From the NCBI GenBank assembly GCA_964399965.1, contig CAYNRX010000021.1, positions 1 to 37,921 of the forward strand: 37,921 nt of DNA, written 5' to 3'. The stretch's first letter is position 1. Each line of letters opens with the position of its first letter. A model generated the notes under the pieces. That model did no database searches. It worked only from the letters and a program-made list of their open reading frames with translations, and was not told the origin of the DNA. The position numbers and the translations under genes are program-made. Below are positions 14,597-23,750 of this stretch, piece by piece. This DNA is from UBA1381 sp964399965. Lineage in GTDB: Bacteria; Bacillota; Clostridia; UBA1381.

Positions 14597-15100
14597 ATGA
14601 AACGGATAGCTGAATTTCACAGGATCTCACTCGAGCAGTTCCGGGCGGACTGGAAGGACACCTTCGGCGAAGAACCCGGCAGCGAGACATACGCGGATAT
14701 AACGCTTCCCAGAAGAGCCACTGCCGGATCGGCAGGATATGATTTTTTCGCCCCGGCAGACTTTGTGATAAAGCCCGGAGAAAGCGTAAAGATACCGACC
14801 GGTATACGGGTGGAGATAGATGGGGGCTGGGTGCTCAAGCTCTATCCGCGCAGCGGTCTCGGTTTTAAGTACCGGCTGCAGCTGAATAATACTGTGGGCA
14901 TTATTGACAGCGATTATTTTTACGCCGATAACGAGGGGCATATAATGGCCAAGATCACAAACGATACCAACGAAGGAAAAACGTTGGTGCTAAAAAAAGG
15001 CGACGCCTTTATGCAAGGGGTATTTATAGAATATGGCATAACGGTAGACGATGAGGCGGACGGGGTGCGCCGCGGCGGTTTTGGCAGCACGTCCCAATGA
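14597..15100 (+). CDS. dut: dUTPase-family protein
   Basis: A 167-residue trimeric-type dUTPase fold. All five motifs are recognisable: AGSAGYDFF (1), LYPRSGLGFKY (2), NNTVGIIDSDY (3), GDAFMQGVFIEY (4) and RRGGFGSTSQ (5, the C-terminal P-loop-like arm). Motif 2 has Pro-Arg-Ser-Gly rather than the common Gly-Arg-Ser-Ser, so activity on dCTP or dual dCTP/dUTP is possible; I call only the fold with confidence. A 20-residue extension precedes motif 1. ATG at 14597 is preferred over 14591 because GGAG (14587-14590) touches the earlier start and is spaced six bases from this one. It would limit uracil in DNA. Confidence 0.85.
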   Translation: MKRIAEFHRISLEQFRADWKDTFGEEPGSETYADITLPRRATAGSAGYDFFAPADFVIKPGESVKIPTGIRVEIDGGWVLKLYPRSGLGFKYRLQLNNTVGIIDSDYFYADNEGHIMAKITNDTNEGKTLVLKKGDAFMQGVFIEYGITVDDEADGVRRGGFGSTSQ

Positions 15101-15135
15101 ACCGGCATTGATAAAAAGCATATGGAGATAAAAAA

Positions 15136-15984
15136 GTGAAGAAGATCAGAACAATATTGATATGTATCGTTGCCGTGTTAGTGGTTGTAGACGTAGTTTT
15201 GCTGATAAGCTATAAAAGACGGCCGAGTGTGCAGGAGGACATTCCGGCAGCGACGGTTGAGGCGACAAGGTTTGCCGAGCCGGAGCCGACAGACGCGCCG
15301 ACGGTCGTTCCGGCGGCGACTGCTATTCCGCAGGAAACGGCTGCGGCGGTCGAAGCGGGAGCTTTAGCGGGGAAGACTATCTGTCTTGACGCAGGGCACG
15401 GTAATACGGATAAAAGCGGTACGGAAGCCGTATCGCCGGGATCTGGTGAGAAAAAAGCCGCCCATGTTTCGGGAGCGGACAGCGAATACATAAGCGAGGA
15501 GCAGTTCAACCTGAAAGTTGCGCTTAAAACGCGGGAGCTTCTGGAAGGAGAAGGGGCAGTGGTGACGATGACCAGGACTACTTCGGACTGCGACTTAAGT
15601 AATATTGACCGGGCAGAGCTGGGCAACGAAGCGGATATAATGGTAAGGATACATGCCGATTCTTCGGATTCGTCCGGCGCCTACGGAATGTCTATGCTGG
15701 TACCGGTCAAGAATTACTTTGACGATCCGCAGATGGTGGAAGAAAGCGTACGGCTGGGCAGCTTGATACTGGAGAACGCAGTGGCTCAGACCGGGGCAAG
15801 AGATCGGGGAATAGTCGAACGCTCCGATATGACCGGCTTCAACTGGTCAAGGGTGCCGGTGTTTTTGATAGAATGTGGATTTTTGTCAAATGATTCCGAA
15901 GCCGCCAGGCTGGCTGATGAGGATTATCAGTCGCAGATAGCTAGCGGCATCGCCGCAGGAATAAAGGAATATTTCGGTTTATAA
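15136..15984 (+). CDS. Membrane-anchored N-acetylmuramoyl-L-alanine amidase
   Basis: A 282-residue cell-wall hydrolase of the amidase_3 family, which cuts the bond between muramic acid and the peptide stem. A single N-terminal membrane anchor (about 4-27) is followed by a Thr/Pro/Ala-rich spacer (about 38-75) and the catalytic domain (about 80-282). Zinc ligands and catalytic residues are visible: His88 in DAGHGNTD, Glu121 or Glu122 in SEEQFNLK, His173 in VRIHADSSD and catalytic Glu246 in LIECGFLSN. The start is GTG after TATGGAGATA. It could be a CwlD-type sporulation amidase, but the spacer and its place in the nrd operon do not decide this. Confidence 0.9.
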   Translation: MKKIRTILICIVAVLVVVDVVLLISYKRRPSVQEDIPAATVEATRFAEPEPTDAPTVVPAATAIPQETAAAVEAGALAGKTICLDAGHGNTDKSGTEAVSPGSGEKKAAHVSGADSEYISEEQFNLKVALKTRELLEGEGAVVTMTRTTSDCDLSNIDRAELGNEADIMVRIHADSSDSSGAYGMSMLVPVKNYFDDPQMVEESVRLGSLILENAVAQTGARDRGIVERSDMTGFNWSRVPVFLIECGFLSNDSEAARLADEDYQSQIASGIAAGIKEYFGL

Positions 15985-16017
15985 GACTAGTTTGCATAAA
16001 AAAGAAGGTAGAAATCC

Positions 16018-16050
16018 GAATCCCTATGCGCAGTATGCACATAGGGATTC
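16018..16050 (+). terminator. Hairpin after the amidase gene
   Basis: An 11-bp perfect stem (GAATCCCTATG, 16018-16028; CATAGGGATTC, 16040-16050) lies 34 bases after the stop. The tail AATTATTTAC is T-poor, so it may be a weak or Rho-assisted terminator, or an mRNA 3'-end stabiliser. Confidence 0.55.
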
Positions 16051-16081
16051 AATTATTTACAAATTGTTTATATTTTATTTA

Positions 16082-16110
16082 TTGTTATAGATCAGATCAT
16101 GCTGTATAAT
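16082..16110 (+). promoter_or_regulatory. Sigma-A promoter of exporter-SLH operon
   Basis: TTGTTA (16082-16087), 17 bases, TATAAT (16105-16110). Start near 16117, giving a leader of about 145 bases that contains a short TTCGG/CCGAA hairpin but no riboswitch I recognise. Confidence 0.7.
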
Positions 16111-16263
16111 TATTTTCATAATAAAGCAAAACTTGTTCGGTTCCGAATATTAGCCGGTATGCTGAAAATATTGTACTGATGATGATCCTTTTAAATTATA
16201 CATACGGCCTTTTGGTACTGAGGTTTAGCTTGATCAAATCTGTAGAATGTGGAGGGAACGGCA

Positions 16264-18063
16264 TTGGCAAAGAGTGCGGAAAACGATTTTGCGAAAAAAG
16301 TCAAGCGGCGCAAGATCAAGAAAATCATTATTATTCTCGTTGTACTGGTTTTAATAGGAGGAGGGATCGGTTTTTGCGTTTACAGGTCAAAGACCGCACA
16401 GCTGGCAGCAAACAATACCCCAGTAAACCTTTCATCGGTCACCATAGGTGATATAGAGGTAACGATAACCGGCAGTGGTACTATAGAACCGAACAACAGA
16501 TATGAAATAATCCCGATGGTAAACGGGGAAATAACAAGCTGTAATTACGAGGTCGGCGATTATGTGGAAAAGGGCGCGGTCATCAATGATTTCGATACCG
16601 AGGACGCCGATCTTTCGCTTGAACAGGCCGAGAGCCAGTTTGAACGTTCTACCATATCATACCAGGACACCTTGAAAAAGCAGGAAGATCTCACAGTGAC
16701 CGCTCCTGCAAGCGGTGTTATAAGCGGCATTGATGTTAAAGTAGGGGAAGCGGTCACGGCCGGACAGCAGCTGGCGACGATTACCGATACGGCAAACATG
16801 AAAGTTACCCTTCCATTTAACGAAGCGCAGATATATTACATAGGAGTTGGCTTTACGGCCGTGCTCACAAGCTCGGAACATCAGAGCAGCATTGCCGGCA
16901 GGGTAAGCCATATTGATTCACGTCCTTCAGCGCAGTCGGACGGCACAGTGGGTTATAATGTAGAGATCGAATTTACCAACCCCGGAGCATTCTCCGATAC
17001 AACAGTGTTAGGCGGAGAGATAAACGGTCAGATAAGCGCCGGTTCCGGCACCGCTCAGTACGCAAGCGTCAAGACCGTGTCTTTCGATATGGCCGGTGAT
17101 ATAGCAACACTCGGCTATCAAAATGGCGATTACGTAAATGCCGGAGCTGTGATGGCAACGCTTTCAAGCGATGATTTGAGCAGCGAGATAGCAACGGCCG
17201 AAAAACAATACAACGAAGCCAAGCTCAGCCTTGAACAGCAGCAGAAGAGCATGGAAGATTACCATATAACAGCTCCTATAAGCGGAACGGTGATCACTAA
17301 AAATTCCAAGACTGGCGATACAATAGACAGGACAAATTCCTCGGTAACGATGATGGTTATAGCCGATGTGTCGAAGCTGAAGTTCACATTGGCAATAGAT
17401 GAGCTGGATATCGATAAGATACAGGTCGGGCAAGAGGTCGAGGTGACGGCTGACGCTTTAGAGGATCAGACGTTTACCGGTTACATATCAGAAATATCGA
17501 TGGAAGGCACTGCGGAAAACGGTGTTACTACGTATGATGCGACTGTGACTATCGACTCGCCGGGAGATCTTAAGCCGAGCATGAACGTTGATGCGACTGT
17601 CAAGGTGCAATCGGCTCAGAATGTGCTGAGAGTTCCAACGTCCGATATAACGACAGCCTTAGGAAAGAGCTATGTATTTGTAAAGGATGATTCGCAGCCG
17701 GCGGACGGTGACAGCGGCAATGATTCTGATGCACAGCAGCCGAATGATGCTCCTGATGCACAGCAGCCGGACGGGACACAAGCAATGCCGGATGGATCAG
17801 CAGATGGATCATCACCGGAGAGGGATAATGTCCCGCAGGCTCCCGAGGGATTTAAAACGGTTGAAATACAGGTGGGTATACAAAGTGAAGATTATACCGA
17901 AGTCCTCAGCGGACTCAACGAGGGTGATCAGATCTATCAGCAGCAGGTAGAGACATCCGATGACAGCATGTTTGGCATGATGATGGGCGGCGGCATGTCC
18001 GGAGGCATGGGCGGCGGCATGTCCGGCGGCGGAGGCGCTCCCGGCGGAGGAGGTCCCATGTAA
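16264..18063 (+). CDS. MacA/HlyD-type membrane fusion (adaptor) protein with duplicated lipoyl hairpins
   Basis: A 599-residue adaptor protein of an ABC exporter. It has one N-terminal membrane anchor (about 19-40). Two lipoyl/barrel-sandwich units can be seen: GEITSCNYEVGDYVEKGAVI closing with VTAPASGVISGIDVKVGEAV, and GDIATLGYQNGDYVNAGAVM closing with ITAPISGTVITKNSKTGD, each with a short coiled-coil hairpin between. A beta-barrel and membrane-proximal domain follow. A 17-bp direct repeat (17726-17742, 17753-17769) encodes repeated DAQQP in an acidic Gln/Pro linker. The C-terminus is a Met/Gly-rich tail. TTG at 16264 is preferred over GTG 16249 because GGAGGG (16251-16256) overlaps the latter. 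Its stop overlaps the ATPase start by one base (TAATG). Confidence 0.88.
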   Translation: MAKSAENDFAKKVKRRKIKKIIIILVVLVLIGGGIGFCVYRSKTAQLAANNTPVNLSSVTIGDIEVTITGSGTIEPNNRYEIIPMVNGEITSCNYEVGDYVEKGAVINDFDTEDADLSLEQAESQFERSTISYQDTLKKQEDLTVTAPASGVISGIDVKVGEAVTAGQQLATITDTANMKVTLPFNEAQIYYIGVGFTAVLTSSEHQSSIAGRVSHIDSRPSAQSDGTVGYNVEIEFTNPGAFSDTTVLGGEINGQISAGSGTAQYASVKTVSFDMAGDIATLGYQNGDYVNAGAVMATLSSDDLSSEIATAEKQYNEAKLSLEQQQKSMEDYHITAPISGTVITKNSKTGDTIDRTNSSVTMMVIADVSKLKFTLAIDELDIDKIQVGQEVEVTADALEDQTFTGYISEISMEGTAENGVTTYDATVTIDSPGDLKPSMNVDATVKVQSAQNVLRVPTSDITTALGKSYVFVKDDSQPADGDSGNDSDAQQPNDAPDAQQPDGTQAMPDGSADGSSPERDNVPQAPEGFKTVEIQVGIQSEDYTEVLSGLNEGDQIYQQQVETSDDSMFGMMMGGGMSGGMGGGMSGGGGAPGGGGPM

Positions 18064-18818
18064 TGATAAAGCTAGAAAATATAAAAAAAATATACCAGAT
18101 GGGAAGCACTGAGGTCAGAGCGCTGGATGGAGTTAGTCTTGAGGTCGCGGCGCACGAATTTGTATCCATAATCGGCCCGTCAGGTTCCGGGAAATCAACG
18201 CTGATGAATATGATAGGCTGTCTTGACGTTCCTACGAGCGGGAAATACTGGATAGACGGCGTCGAAGGCAGCATGATGGGCGACAATGATCTGGCGGATC
18301 TGCGTAACCATAAGATAGGCTTTATATTCCAGCAGTATAACCTATTGCCAAAGCTTACCGCCTACGAAAATGTAGAATTGCCGTTGATATACAAGGGGAT
18401 TTCCTCGTCAAAGAGATATAAGCTGGCAATGGAAGCACTTGATCGTGTAGGACTGGCCGACAAATCCCGTCATAAGCCGACCGAACTTTCGGGAGGTCAG
18501 CAGCAGAGAGTTTCGATCGCACGGGCTTTAGCTTCTCATCCGGCGCTGATACTGGCTGATGAACCGACAGGAGCTCTTGATTCAAAGTCCGGCATTGAGA
18601 TAATGCAGATGATGCATGAGCTGCACGAAGAGGGCAATACGATAATTTTGATAACGCATGATTTAAATATTGCCAAACAAGCCAGGCGAATAATAACGAT
18701 AAAGGACGGCAGGATTGTCGATGATGTGGATAATTCCGCCGATCAGCGTGGCGCAGGCTATGTAAAGGCGTCTTCTCTCGATGATGTGCAGCATGAAGAA
18801 GGGAGCGCGGAACTGTAA
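18063..18818 (+). CDS. MacB-type ABC transporter ATP-binding protein
   Basis: A 251-residue ATPase of the LolD/MacB (3.A.1.122-like) class. Walker A GPSGSGKST (38-46), Q-loop FQQYNLLPKLTAYENVELP, signature LSGGQQQRVSIARAL, Walker B LILADEPTGALDSKSG and the switch histidine in ITHD are all intact. A 25-residue C-terminal tail (DDVDNSADQ onward) is variable. It is coupled on both sides by one-base TAATG overlaps to the adaptor and permease genes, so the three proteins should be made in fixed ratio. In Gram-positive bacteria such tripartite sets export peptides or drugs, or act mechanically on the envelope. Confidence 0.95.
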   Translation: MIKLENIKKIYQMGSTEVRALDGVSLEVAAHEFVSIIGPSGSGKSTLMNMIGCLDVPTSGKYWIDGVEGSMMGDNDLADLRNHKIGFIFQQYNLLPKLTAYENVELPLIYKGISSSKRYKLAMEALDRVGLADKSRHKPTELSGGQQQRVSIARALASHPALILADEPTGALDSKSGIEIMQMMHELHEEGNTIILITHDLNIAKQARRIITIKDGRIVDDVDNSADQRGAGYVKASSLDDVQHEEGSAEL

Positions 18819-20005
18819 TGGGAAAATTTATTCAGGCTTTTAAAATGTCCATGAAAAGCATTATGGGCAACAAAGGACGTTCTGCGCTTACGATGCTGGG
18901 AATAATAATCGGTGTACTTTCGGTTATAATCCTCACCGGCGTTGGCGGCGGAGCTACCGATTCTATTACGGAGCAGATAGAGGATATGGGTGTAAATACT
19001 GTATCGGTAACGCTCATGCGCGGCAGAGGATCCACCAGAACGGTTGAGCTTGAGGATATGCAGCAATTCCAGGAGGAAAATACTGACCGTATATCGATGA
19101 TGACGCCGGTGCTTTCAAGCACGGTGACAGCCAAAGTAGGAAACAAAAACACCGAGGGCACTACAAGCCTTACAGGAGTGGATTCGGACTATCTTGACAT
19201 CCAGAAGCTGAATCTGATAAGCGGCCGCTATTTCTCCGATTTTGAGATATCGAACAGAAGCAAGGTCTGTGTCATAGGCACATATCTTGTACAGGAGCTG
19301 TTCGGTGGCGTGAATCCGGTGGGAGAAGAGATGAAAATAAACGGCGAGGTGTTTGAGATCATTGGCGTATATGAGGAGCAGTCGGAATCCGAGGAGGGCG
19401 GATCGGACGATACCGTTACGATACCCTATACGACTGCAATGCGCTTTCTCAAGACGCAGAACATAAGCACATATTATTTCTATGTTGATAATGAGGATGA
19501 TGTATCGCCGATAGCTGATGAGCTTGATGCATTTATAGCCACAGAACTGGGTACGGACGAAGGGTATTCGGTTATCGACCCCACGGAGCTTTTGGAAACC
19601 ATGGATGAGATAATGGGCACAATGACCACAATGCTTGCCGGCATAGCGGGTATTTCGCTTATAGTCGGCGGTATAGGCATCATGAATATCATGACCGTAT
19701 CTGTGAGCGAACGTACGCGGGAAATAGGTATCAGAAAGGCCATAGGGGCCAGGACGACCGATATTTTGCTGCAGTTCCTTATAGAATCAACTGTACTCTC
19801 GGGAATGGGCGGGATTATAGGAATAATTCTCGGCTTTGCTATTGGAGAAATATTGAACCAGACGGAGATAATCGTCTATTCCACGCAGATGAATATGGTA
19901 GCGATATCGTTCCTGTTCTCTTTGGCCGTAGGTGTTTTCTTCGGGCTTGCACCGGCAAAAAAGGCGGCGAAGCTAAATCCGATAGAAGCACTGCATTCGG
20001 AATGA
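18818..20005 (+). CDS. MacB/FtsX-type ABC transporter permease
   Basis: A 395-residue permease with the MacB layout. TM1 (about 20-42, ALTMLGIIIGVLSVIILTGVGGGA) is followed by a large extracytoplasmic MacB_PCD domain (about 43-270) and an FtsX domain with three membrane segments (about 272-390). The conserved VSERTREIGIRKAIGARTTDILLQFLIES loop and the final GLAPAKKAAKLNPIEAL are present. It ends 55 bases before the SLH-protein gene with no terminator, so that surface protein may be co-expressed. Confidence 0.94.
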   Translation: MGKFIQAFKMSMKSIMGNKGRSALTMLGIIIGVLSVIILTGVGGGATDSITEQIEDMGVNTVSVTLMRGRGSTRTVELEDMQQFQEENTDRISMMTPVLSSTVTAKVGNKNTEGTTSLTGVDSDYLDIQKLNLISGRYFSDFEISNRSKVCVIGTYLVQELFGGVNPVGEEMKINGEVFEIIGVYEEQSESEEGGSDDTVTIPYTTAMRFLKTQNISTYYFYVDNEDDVSPIADELDAFIATELGTDEGYSVIDPTELLETMDEIMGTMTTMLAGIAGISLIVGGIGIMNIMTVSVSERTREIGIRKAIGARTTDILLQFLIESTVLSGMGGIIGIILGFAIGEILNQTEIIVYSTQMNMVAISFLFSLAVGVFFGLAPAKKAAKLNPIEALHSE

Positions 20006-20060
20006 TAAGATATATGCTTTTTGATCTTGTTTAAAAATCGGAAATAACTGGAGGTTTAAA

Positions 20061-23000
20061 ATGGATACCAAGAAAAGGCTGGTAAGTATAGCAGCGACAG
20101 CTGCATTGTGTACGGGGCTTATCCCGGCAAATGCATACTACAGCGATGTGGCGGCCGACCAATACTGTTATGAAGCAGTGAATCGGCTCCAGGATCTGGG
20201 TATGGTAGACGGATATGAGGATGGTTCTTTCAATCCGTGGGGATCACTGACAAGGGCGGAATTTGCCAAGCTGATAGTGGCAGTCCTGGATAAAGAAAAC
20301 GATGCTCTGGCCGGAGGATATGCAAGCGCATATCCAGATGTTGACCAGGGCAGCTGGGCGGCGCCGTATATCCAATACTGCACAAAACAGGGGATACTTA
20401 AGGGTTATGCGGATGGGACGTTCCAGCCGGATAGCCGTATAACGTATGCAGAGGCGGTGAGCGTCATGGTGCGCGCTCTCGGCTATAGTGAGAGCGATGT
20501 AGGCTATTACTGGCCGAATAATTTCACGACTAAAGCGTCTTCATTGGGCATAGACGAGGGCTTGAGCGTAGGGGCAAATGATTATATAAACCGTGCTCAA
20601 GCGGCGGTGATGCTTGATAATATGCTGTTTGCGGATATCAACACATCATCATCGTCTTCGCAGCAGACCACACAGCAGACTGCGCAGCAAAGCAGCCAGC
20701 AGGGAACACAGCAAAATAGCGGCAGTAACACCGCTCAAACATCCTCGGTCAACTCATTTTCAATAACTTCTGCCTCAAGCGGCACGACGTTCCTGGAGGC
20801 TATGGGTTATACAGTAATAGAGGATGCGACAGTTCTTTCCACATCGGCCAATGACGAAACGCTAAATTATAACGAGATAAAGCTGACCGATGGCACAATA
20901 TATGAATTTACGACTCAAAACGAGACGTATGAGCCGATATCGGTGCTGGAAGAGGCTGTTATTGATGAAGACGGATATTTAGCGGCAGTCAGAGGAAACC
21001 TCAAGGGCGATGAGGGTGAGGCAAAATTTAACAGCCTTGGCTATACGGTACTCAATAACTGCTACGTAATAGCGACTGCATCCGAGGATAGGACGCTTTC
21101 TTCAACACAGGTGCGGACGTCTGCCGGCGTGTATACAGCTCAGGATACAGAGATACTTAATGCAGCCGGTGAATGCGGTACGCTGCTTTTGGACAGGAGC
21201 AAAAATATAATTAGCTCAACAACGTATCCGGTCGATTATGCAGAATACGTTATATCCAGTGTCGGCGGCAATGGCATTAGCTATGTATACAATAATAATG
21301 TAGAAACGCTTGATATAGCGGCTGATTTCCCGATATATGTCGATTACGGCGAGAAAGAGACGTTTACGGCGGCACAAAATGACTTTGTGGCCGGAGCAGA
21401 GCTGACAATGTATATAGACAGCGGAGTTCCCCAATATGGCGTACTAGACACGAACGCGGGCTACTCGATACTCAATGATTGTTTCATAGTGGCAACGAAG
21501 GATGAGGATAAGGGCTTGGCTTCGGATGAGATACGTACCTCTACGGGAACGTACAAGGTCAAGGATAACACCATACTGACACAGGCAGGAAGCATGGGTA
21601 CAGTAGTTTTGAACAGCTCCAACCAAATAGAGCAATTTGCTCCCACAGAGCTGGAAGCAACGACAGTCGTTGTCAATTCTGTATCCGGTAATAAAGTTGA
21701 ATACATAGTTGACGGCGGCTCTAAGGAAAGCTTTACCTTTGATAATACCTTTGTAGCATATCTCGACTATGAAAAGACGACGTATCAGGCTGTGCAGTCA
21801 GATATCACTGCCGGCACACAGCTTACTTTTTACGGAACACCGGGAACGGGCTGGGAATTTGTCGTTGTTGAGACGGCCGATGATGTAGAGCCGATAATGG
21901 CCAGCCGTGATTACACGAGTACAGATGCTTCGTTCGAGGGTATTGCGCTCGATATGGATCAGCTGACGGTATACCGCGATGGTGAGGCAGCTTCGCTTGA
22001 TGATATAGAGAAGTATGACGTTGTATACTACAACACCCGCACAAATATAATGGATGTATATACCGATAAGGTAACAGGTATATATTCCGAGGCACTGCCG
22101 AACAAGGCGTATGTGACGAGTGTTACAGTAGCCGGACAGACGTATGAAATAGGAACGAGCGAAGCAACTTCGATGCTCGATGCTTCGGAGGGCAGCTTCC
22201 AGATAGGCGAAAGGGTAACTCTGCTGCTTGGAAACGAAGGTCAGGCGGTATTCGCGGTCGATATAGATTCGGAGAATTATTTGGATTACGGCGTTGTTCT
22301 TGACGCATATTCGGAAACGATAACAAGCGGTGAGGACAGAGGTAAGTCCCAGTGGGTAGAGAGTATCTTCATGACTGACGGCAGCACGTACGAATATGTG
22401 ACCGACAGGGATTACGGCGAATATAAGGGCGACTTGGTACAGCTGATATTCAGTGAGGACAGCGATACGGTAAGTCTTACGAGATGCTCTAAAAACAGCT
22501 CCATTTACGGTGAGGTAGACAGGGCAAACCGTATGATAGGCTCCTATACAATGCTCAAAAACGGCGTTATCCTCCAGCTTGTCAGCAATGAGGACGGCCA
22601 GCCGGCCGAGGTCGAGGTGGTAGATTTCGATTCGATGGATGTGGATACTGTAAACTCCGGCAGTGTATTGGCAACTGTCACCTCAAGCGCATTCGGCGAT
22701 ATAGCAGTGCTATACGTGGAAGGGCTTACAGACAGCGGTTATACATATGGAGTTATGCGCAGCAGCAGCGGACAGCTGAGCGATATGGGCGGCAGCATAA
22801 CGTATAAGATATTTGCCGACGGTACGGTAAATAGCTATACCAGTTCCAGAGCCTATTCGTTCGGAGCAAATTCACCGGTGGCGTTTAAGGCCTCGGGCGG
22901 ACAGATAACAGAAATGAATAAGCTGTATCTGTACGGCTCCGGTTCGCTCAACGCTATCGAGAGCGGCCGTATCAAGGTAGGAAATACGGTATACAGAATG

Positions 23001-23171
23001 GATGACGATGTATTGATATGTGTGCAGGACGTTACGAAAACCGATATGGATACCATGTCAATAGCGGAGATGCAAAACAGCAGCAATATATCTTCCGTCA
23101 AGGTTTATTCAGATAAATCAAAAGCGACGGGAGGAACTATAAAAGTTGTGTTGGTAACACTGAAATCATAA
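20061..23171 (+). CDS. SLH-domain cell-surface protein with tandem beta modules
   Basis: A 1036-residue exported protein. A signal peptide (about 1-25) is followed by three S-layer homology repeats (27-76, 91-140, 150-189) with the expected YSDV, GMVDGYEDGSF and LTRAEF patterns. These bind secondary cell-wall polymer. A Gln/Ser/Thr linker (195-232) leads to a repeat region. Related modules begin near residues 250, 328 and 468 (YTVIEDATVLST, YTVLNNCYVIAT, YSILNDCFIVAT), the last two clearly homologous through RTSxGxYxxxDxxILxxAG. The remaining 450 residues are beta-rich and unrecognised. GGAGG precedes the ATG. It follows the exporter genes and ends at a very strong terminator. Confidence 0.92.
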   Translation: MDTKKRLVSIAATAALCTGLIPANAYYSDVAADQYCYEAVNRLQDLGMVDGYEDGSFNPWGSLTRAEFAKLIVAVLDKENDALAGGYASAYPDVDQGSWAAPYIQYCTKQGILKGYADGTFQPDSRITYAEAVSVMVRALGYSESDVGYYWPNNFTTKASSLGIDEGLSVGANDYINRAQAAVMLDNMLFADINTSSSSSQQTTQQTAQQSSQQGTQQNSGSNTAQTSSVNSFSITSASSGTTFLEAMGYTVIEDATVLSTSANDETLNYNEIKLTDGTIYEFTTQNETYEPISVLEEAVIDEDGYLAAVRGNLKGDEGEAKFNSLGYTVLNNCYVIATASEDRTLSSTQVRTSAGVYTAQDTEILNAAGECGTLLLDRSKNIISSTTYPVDYAEYVISSVGGNGISYVYNNNVETLDIAADFPIYVDYGEKETFTAAQNDFVAGAELTMYIDSGVPQYGVLDTNAGYSILNDCFIVATKDEDKGLASDEIRTSTGTYKVKDNTILTQAGSMGTVVLNSSNQIEQFAPTELEATTVVVNSVSGNKVEYIVDGGSKESFTFDNTFVAYLDYEKTTYQAVQSDITAGTQLTFYGTPGTGWEFVVVETADDVEPIMASRDYTSTDASFEGIALDMDQLTVYRDGEAASLDDIEKYDVVYYNTRTNIMDVYTDKVTGIYSEALPNKAYVTSVTVAGQTYEIGTSEATSMLDASEGSFQIGERVTLLLGNEGQAVFAVDIDSENYLDYGVVLDAYSETITSGEDRGKSQWVESIFMTDGSTYEYVTDRDYGEYKGDLVQLIFSEDSDTVSLTRCSKNSSIYGEVDRANRMIGSYTMLKNGVILQLVSNEDGQPAEVEVVDFDSMDVDTVNSGSVLATVTSSAFGDIAVLYVEGLTDSGYTYGVMRSSSGQLSDMGGSITYKIFADGTVNSYTSSRAYSFGANSPVAFKASGGQITEMNKLYLYGSGSLNAIESGRIKVGNTVYRMDDDVLICVQDVTKTDMDTMSIAEMQNSSNISSVKVYSDKSKATGGTIKVVLVTLKS

Positions 23172-23196
23172 CAAAATGAGGGTGTCGCGTTAAGAA

Positions 23197-23242
23197 AACG
23201 CATGGTGCTGTCGCTTTTAGCGACAGCACCATGCGTTTTTTT
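23197..23242 (+). terminator. Strong terminator after the SLH gene
   Basis: An 18-bp perfect stem (23197-23214 and 23220-23237) with loop TTTTA is followed by a T-run to 23242. It isolates the exporter/SLH operon from the next promoter. Confidence 0.95.
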
Positions 23243-23244
23243 GC

Positions 23245-23273
23245 TTGCAAAAGACGGGGTTGTATGGTAGAAT
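23245..23273 (+). promoter_or_regulatory. Sigma-A promoter of GNAT-tcdA
   Basis: TTGCAA (23245-23250), 17 bases, TAGAAT (23268-23273) with an extended TGG before the -10. It begins three bases after the terminator tail. Confidence 0.72.
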
Positions 23274-23306
23274 AGACGTATGCAAATAAGAAAGGGGACA
23301 TAGTAG

Positions 23307-23750
23307 GTGATAAGACGGTTTGAACGCCGGGATATAGAAAGAGTAATGAAGATATGGCTAAGCTCCAATATGGAGGTGCACAGCTTTATCCCCGCGGATT
23401 ATTGGCTTAAAAATTACGAGCCGGTAAAATTGATGATAGCTGATGCTGAAGTCTACGTGTTTGAATACCACAAAACCGTCATAGGCTTTGCCGGTATAAC
23501 AGAAGGATATCTGGCAGGATTATTTGTAGACGCCCCGTTCCGATCCAAAGGCGTGGGGAAGGCGCTTTTGGATTGTTTGAAGACGTTCTATCCCCGGATA
23601 ACGCTGCATGTATATGAGAGGAACAGCGGAGCAGTGCATTTTTATGAAAGAGAGGGCTTTTCAACTGTATCCGCCGATACGGACGATGAGACCGGGGAGC
23701 GTGAATATATGATGGTATGGAGAAAAGAGGCGGAAAAAAGTAATGAATGA
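23307..23750 (+). CDS. GNAT N-acetyltransferase (YjaB-like)
   Basis: A 147-residue acetyltransferase resembling E. coli YjaB. The N-terminal IRRFERRDIERVMKIWLSSN and VHSFIP are typical of that subgroup. The acetyl-CoA loop is LAGLFVDAPFRSKGVGKALL (R/Q-x-x-G-x-G/A pattern), and HVYERNSGAVHFYEREGF is motif B. The acceptor is unknown. The start is GTG with AAAGGGG (23291-23297) nine bases before. The 3' end overlaps tcdA by eight bases, so the two are translationally coupled. Confidence 0.88.
   Translation: MIRRFERRDIERVMKIWLSSNMEVHSFIPADYWLKNYEPVKLMIADAEVYVFEYHKTVIGFAGITEGYLAGLFVDAPFRSKGVGKALLDCLKTFYPRITLHVYERNSGAVHFYEREGFSTVSADTDDETGEREYMMVWRKEAEKSNE

Noticed and set aside
16179..16451. A 90-codon open frame overlapping the start of the adaptor gene
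   Set aside because: It lies in another frame over the leader and the clearly coding N-terminus of the adaptor, and has no good ribosome site.
17726..17769. Direct repeat in the adaptor gene as a possible CRISPR or mobile-element trace
   Set aside because: Only two 17-bp copies at a 27-base period, in frame and encoding a low-complexity DAQQP linker. It is a coding repeat.
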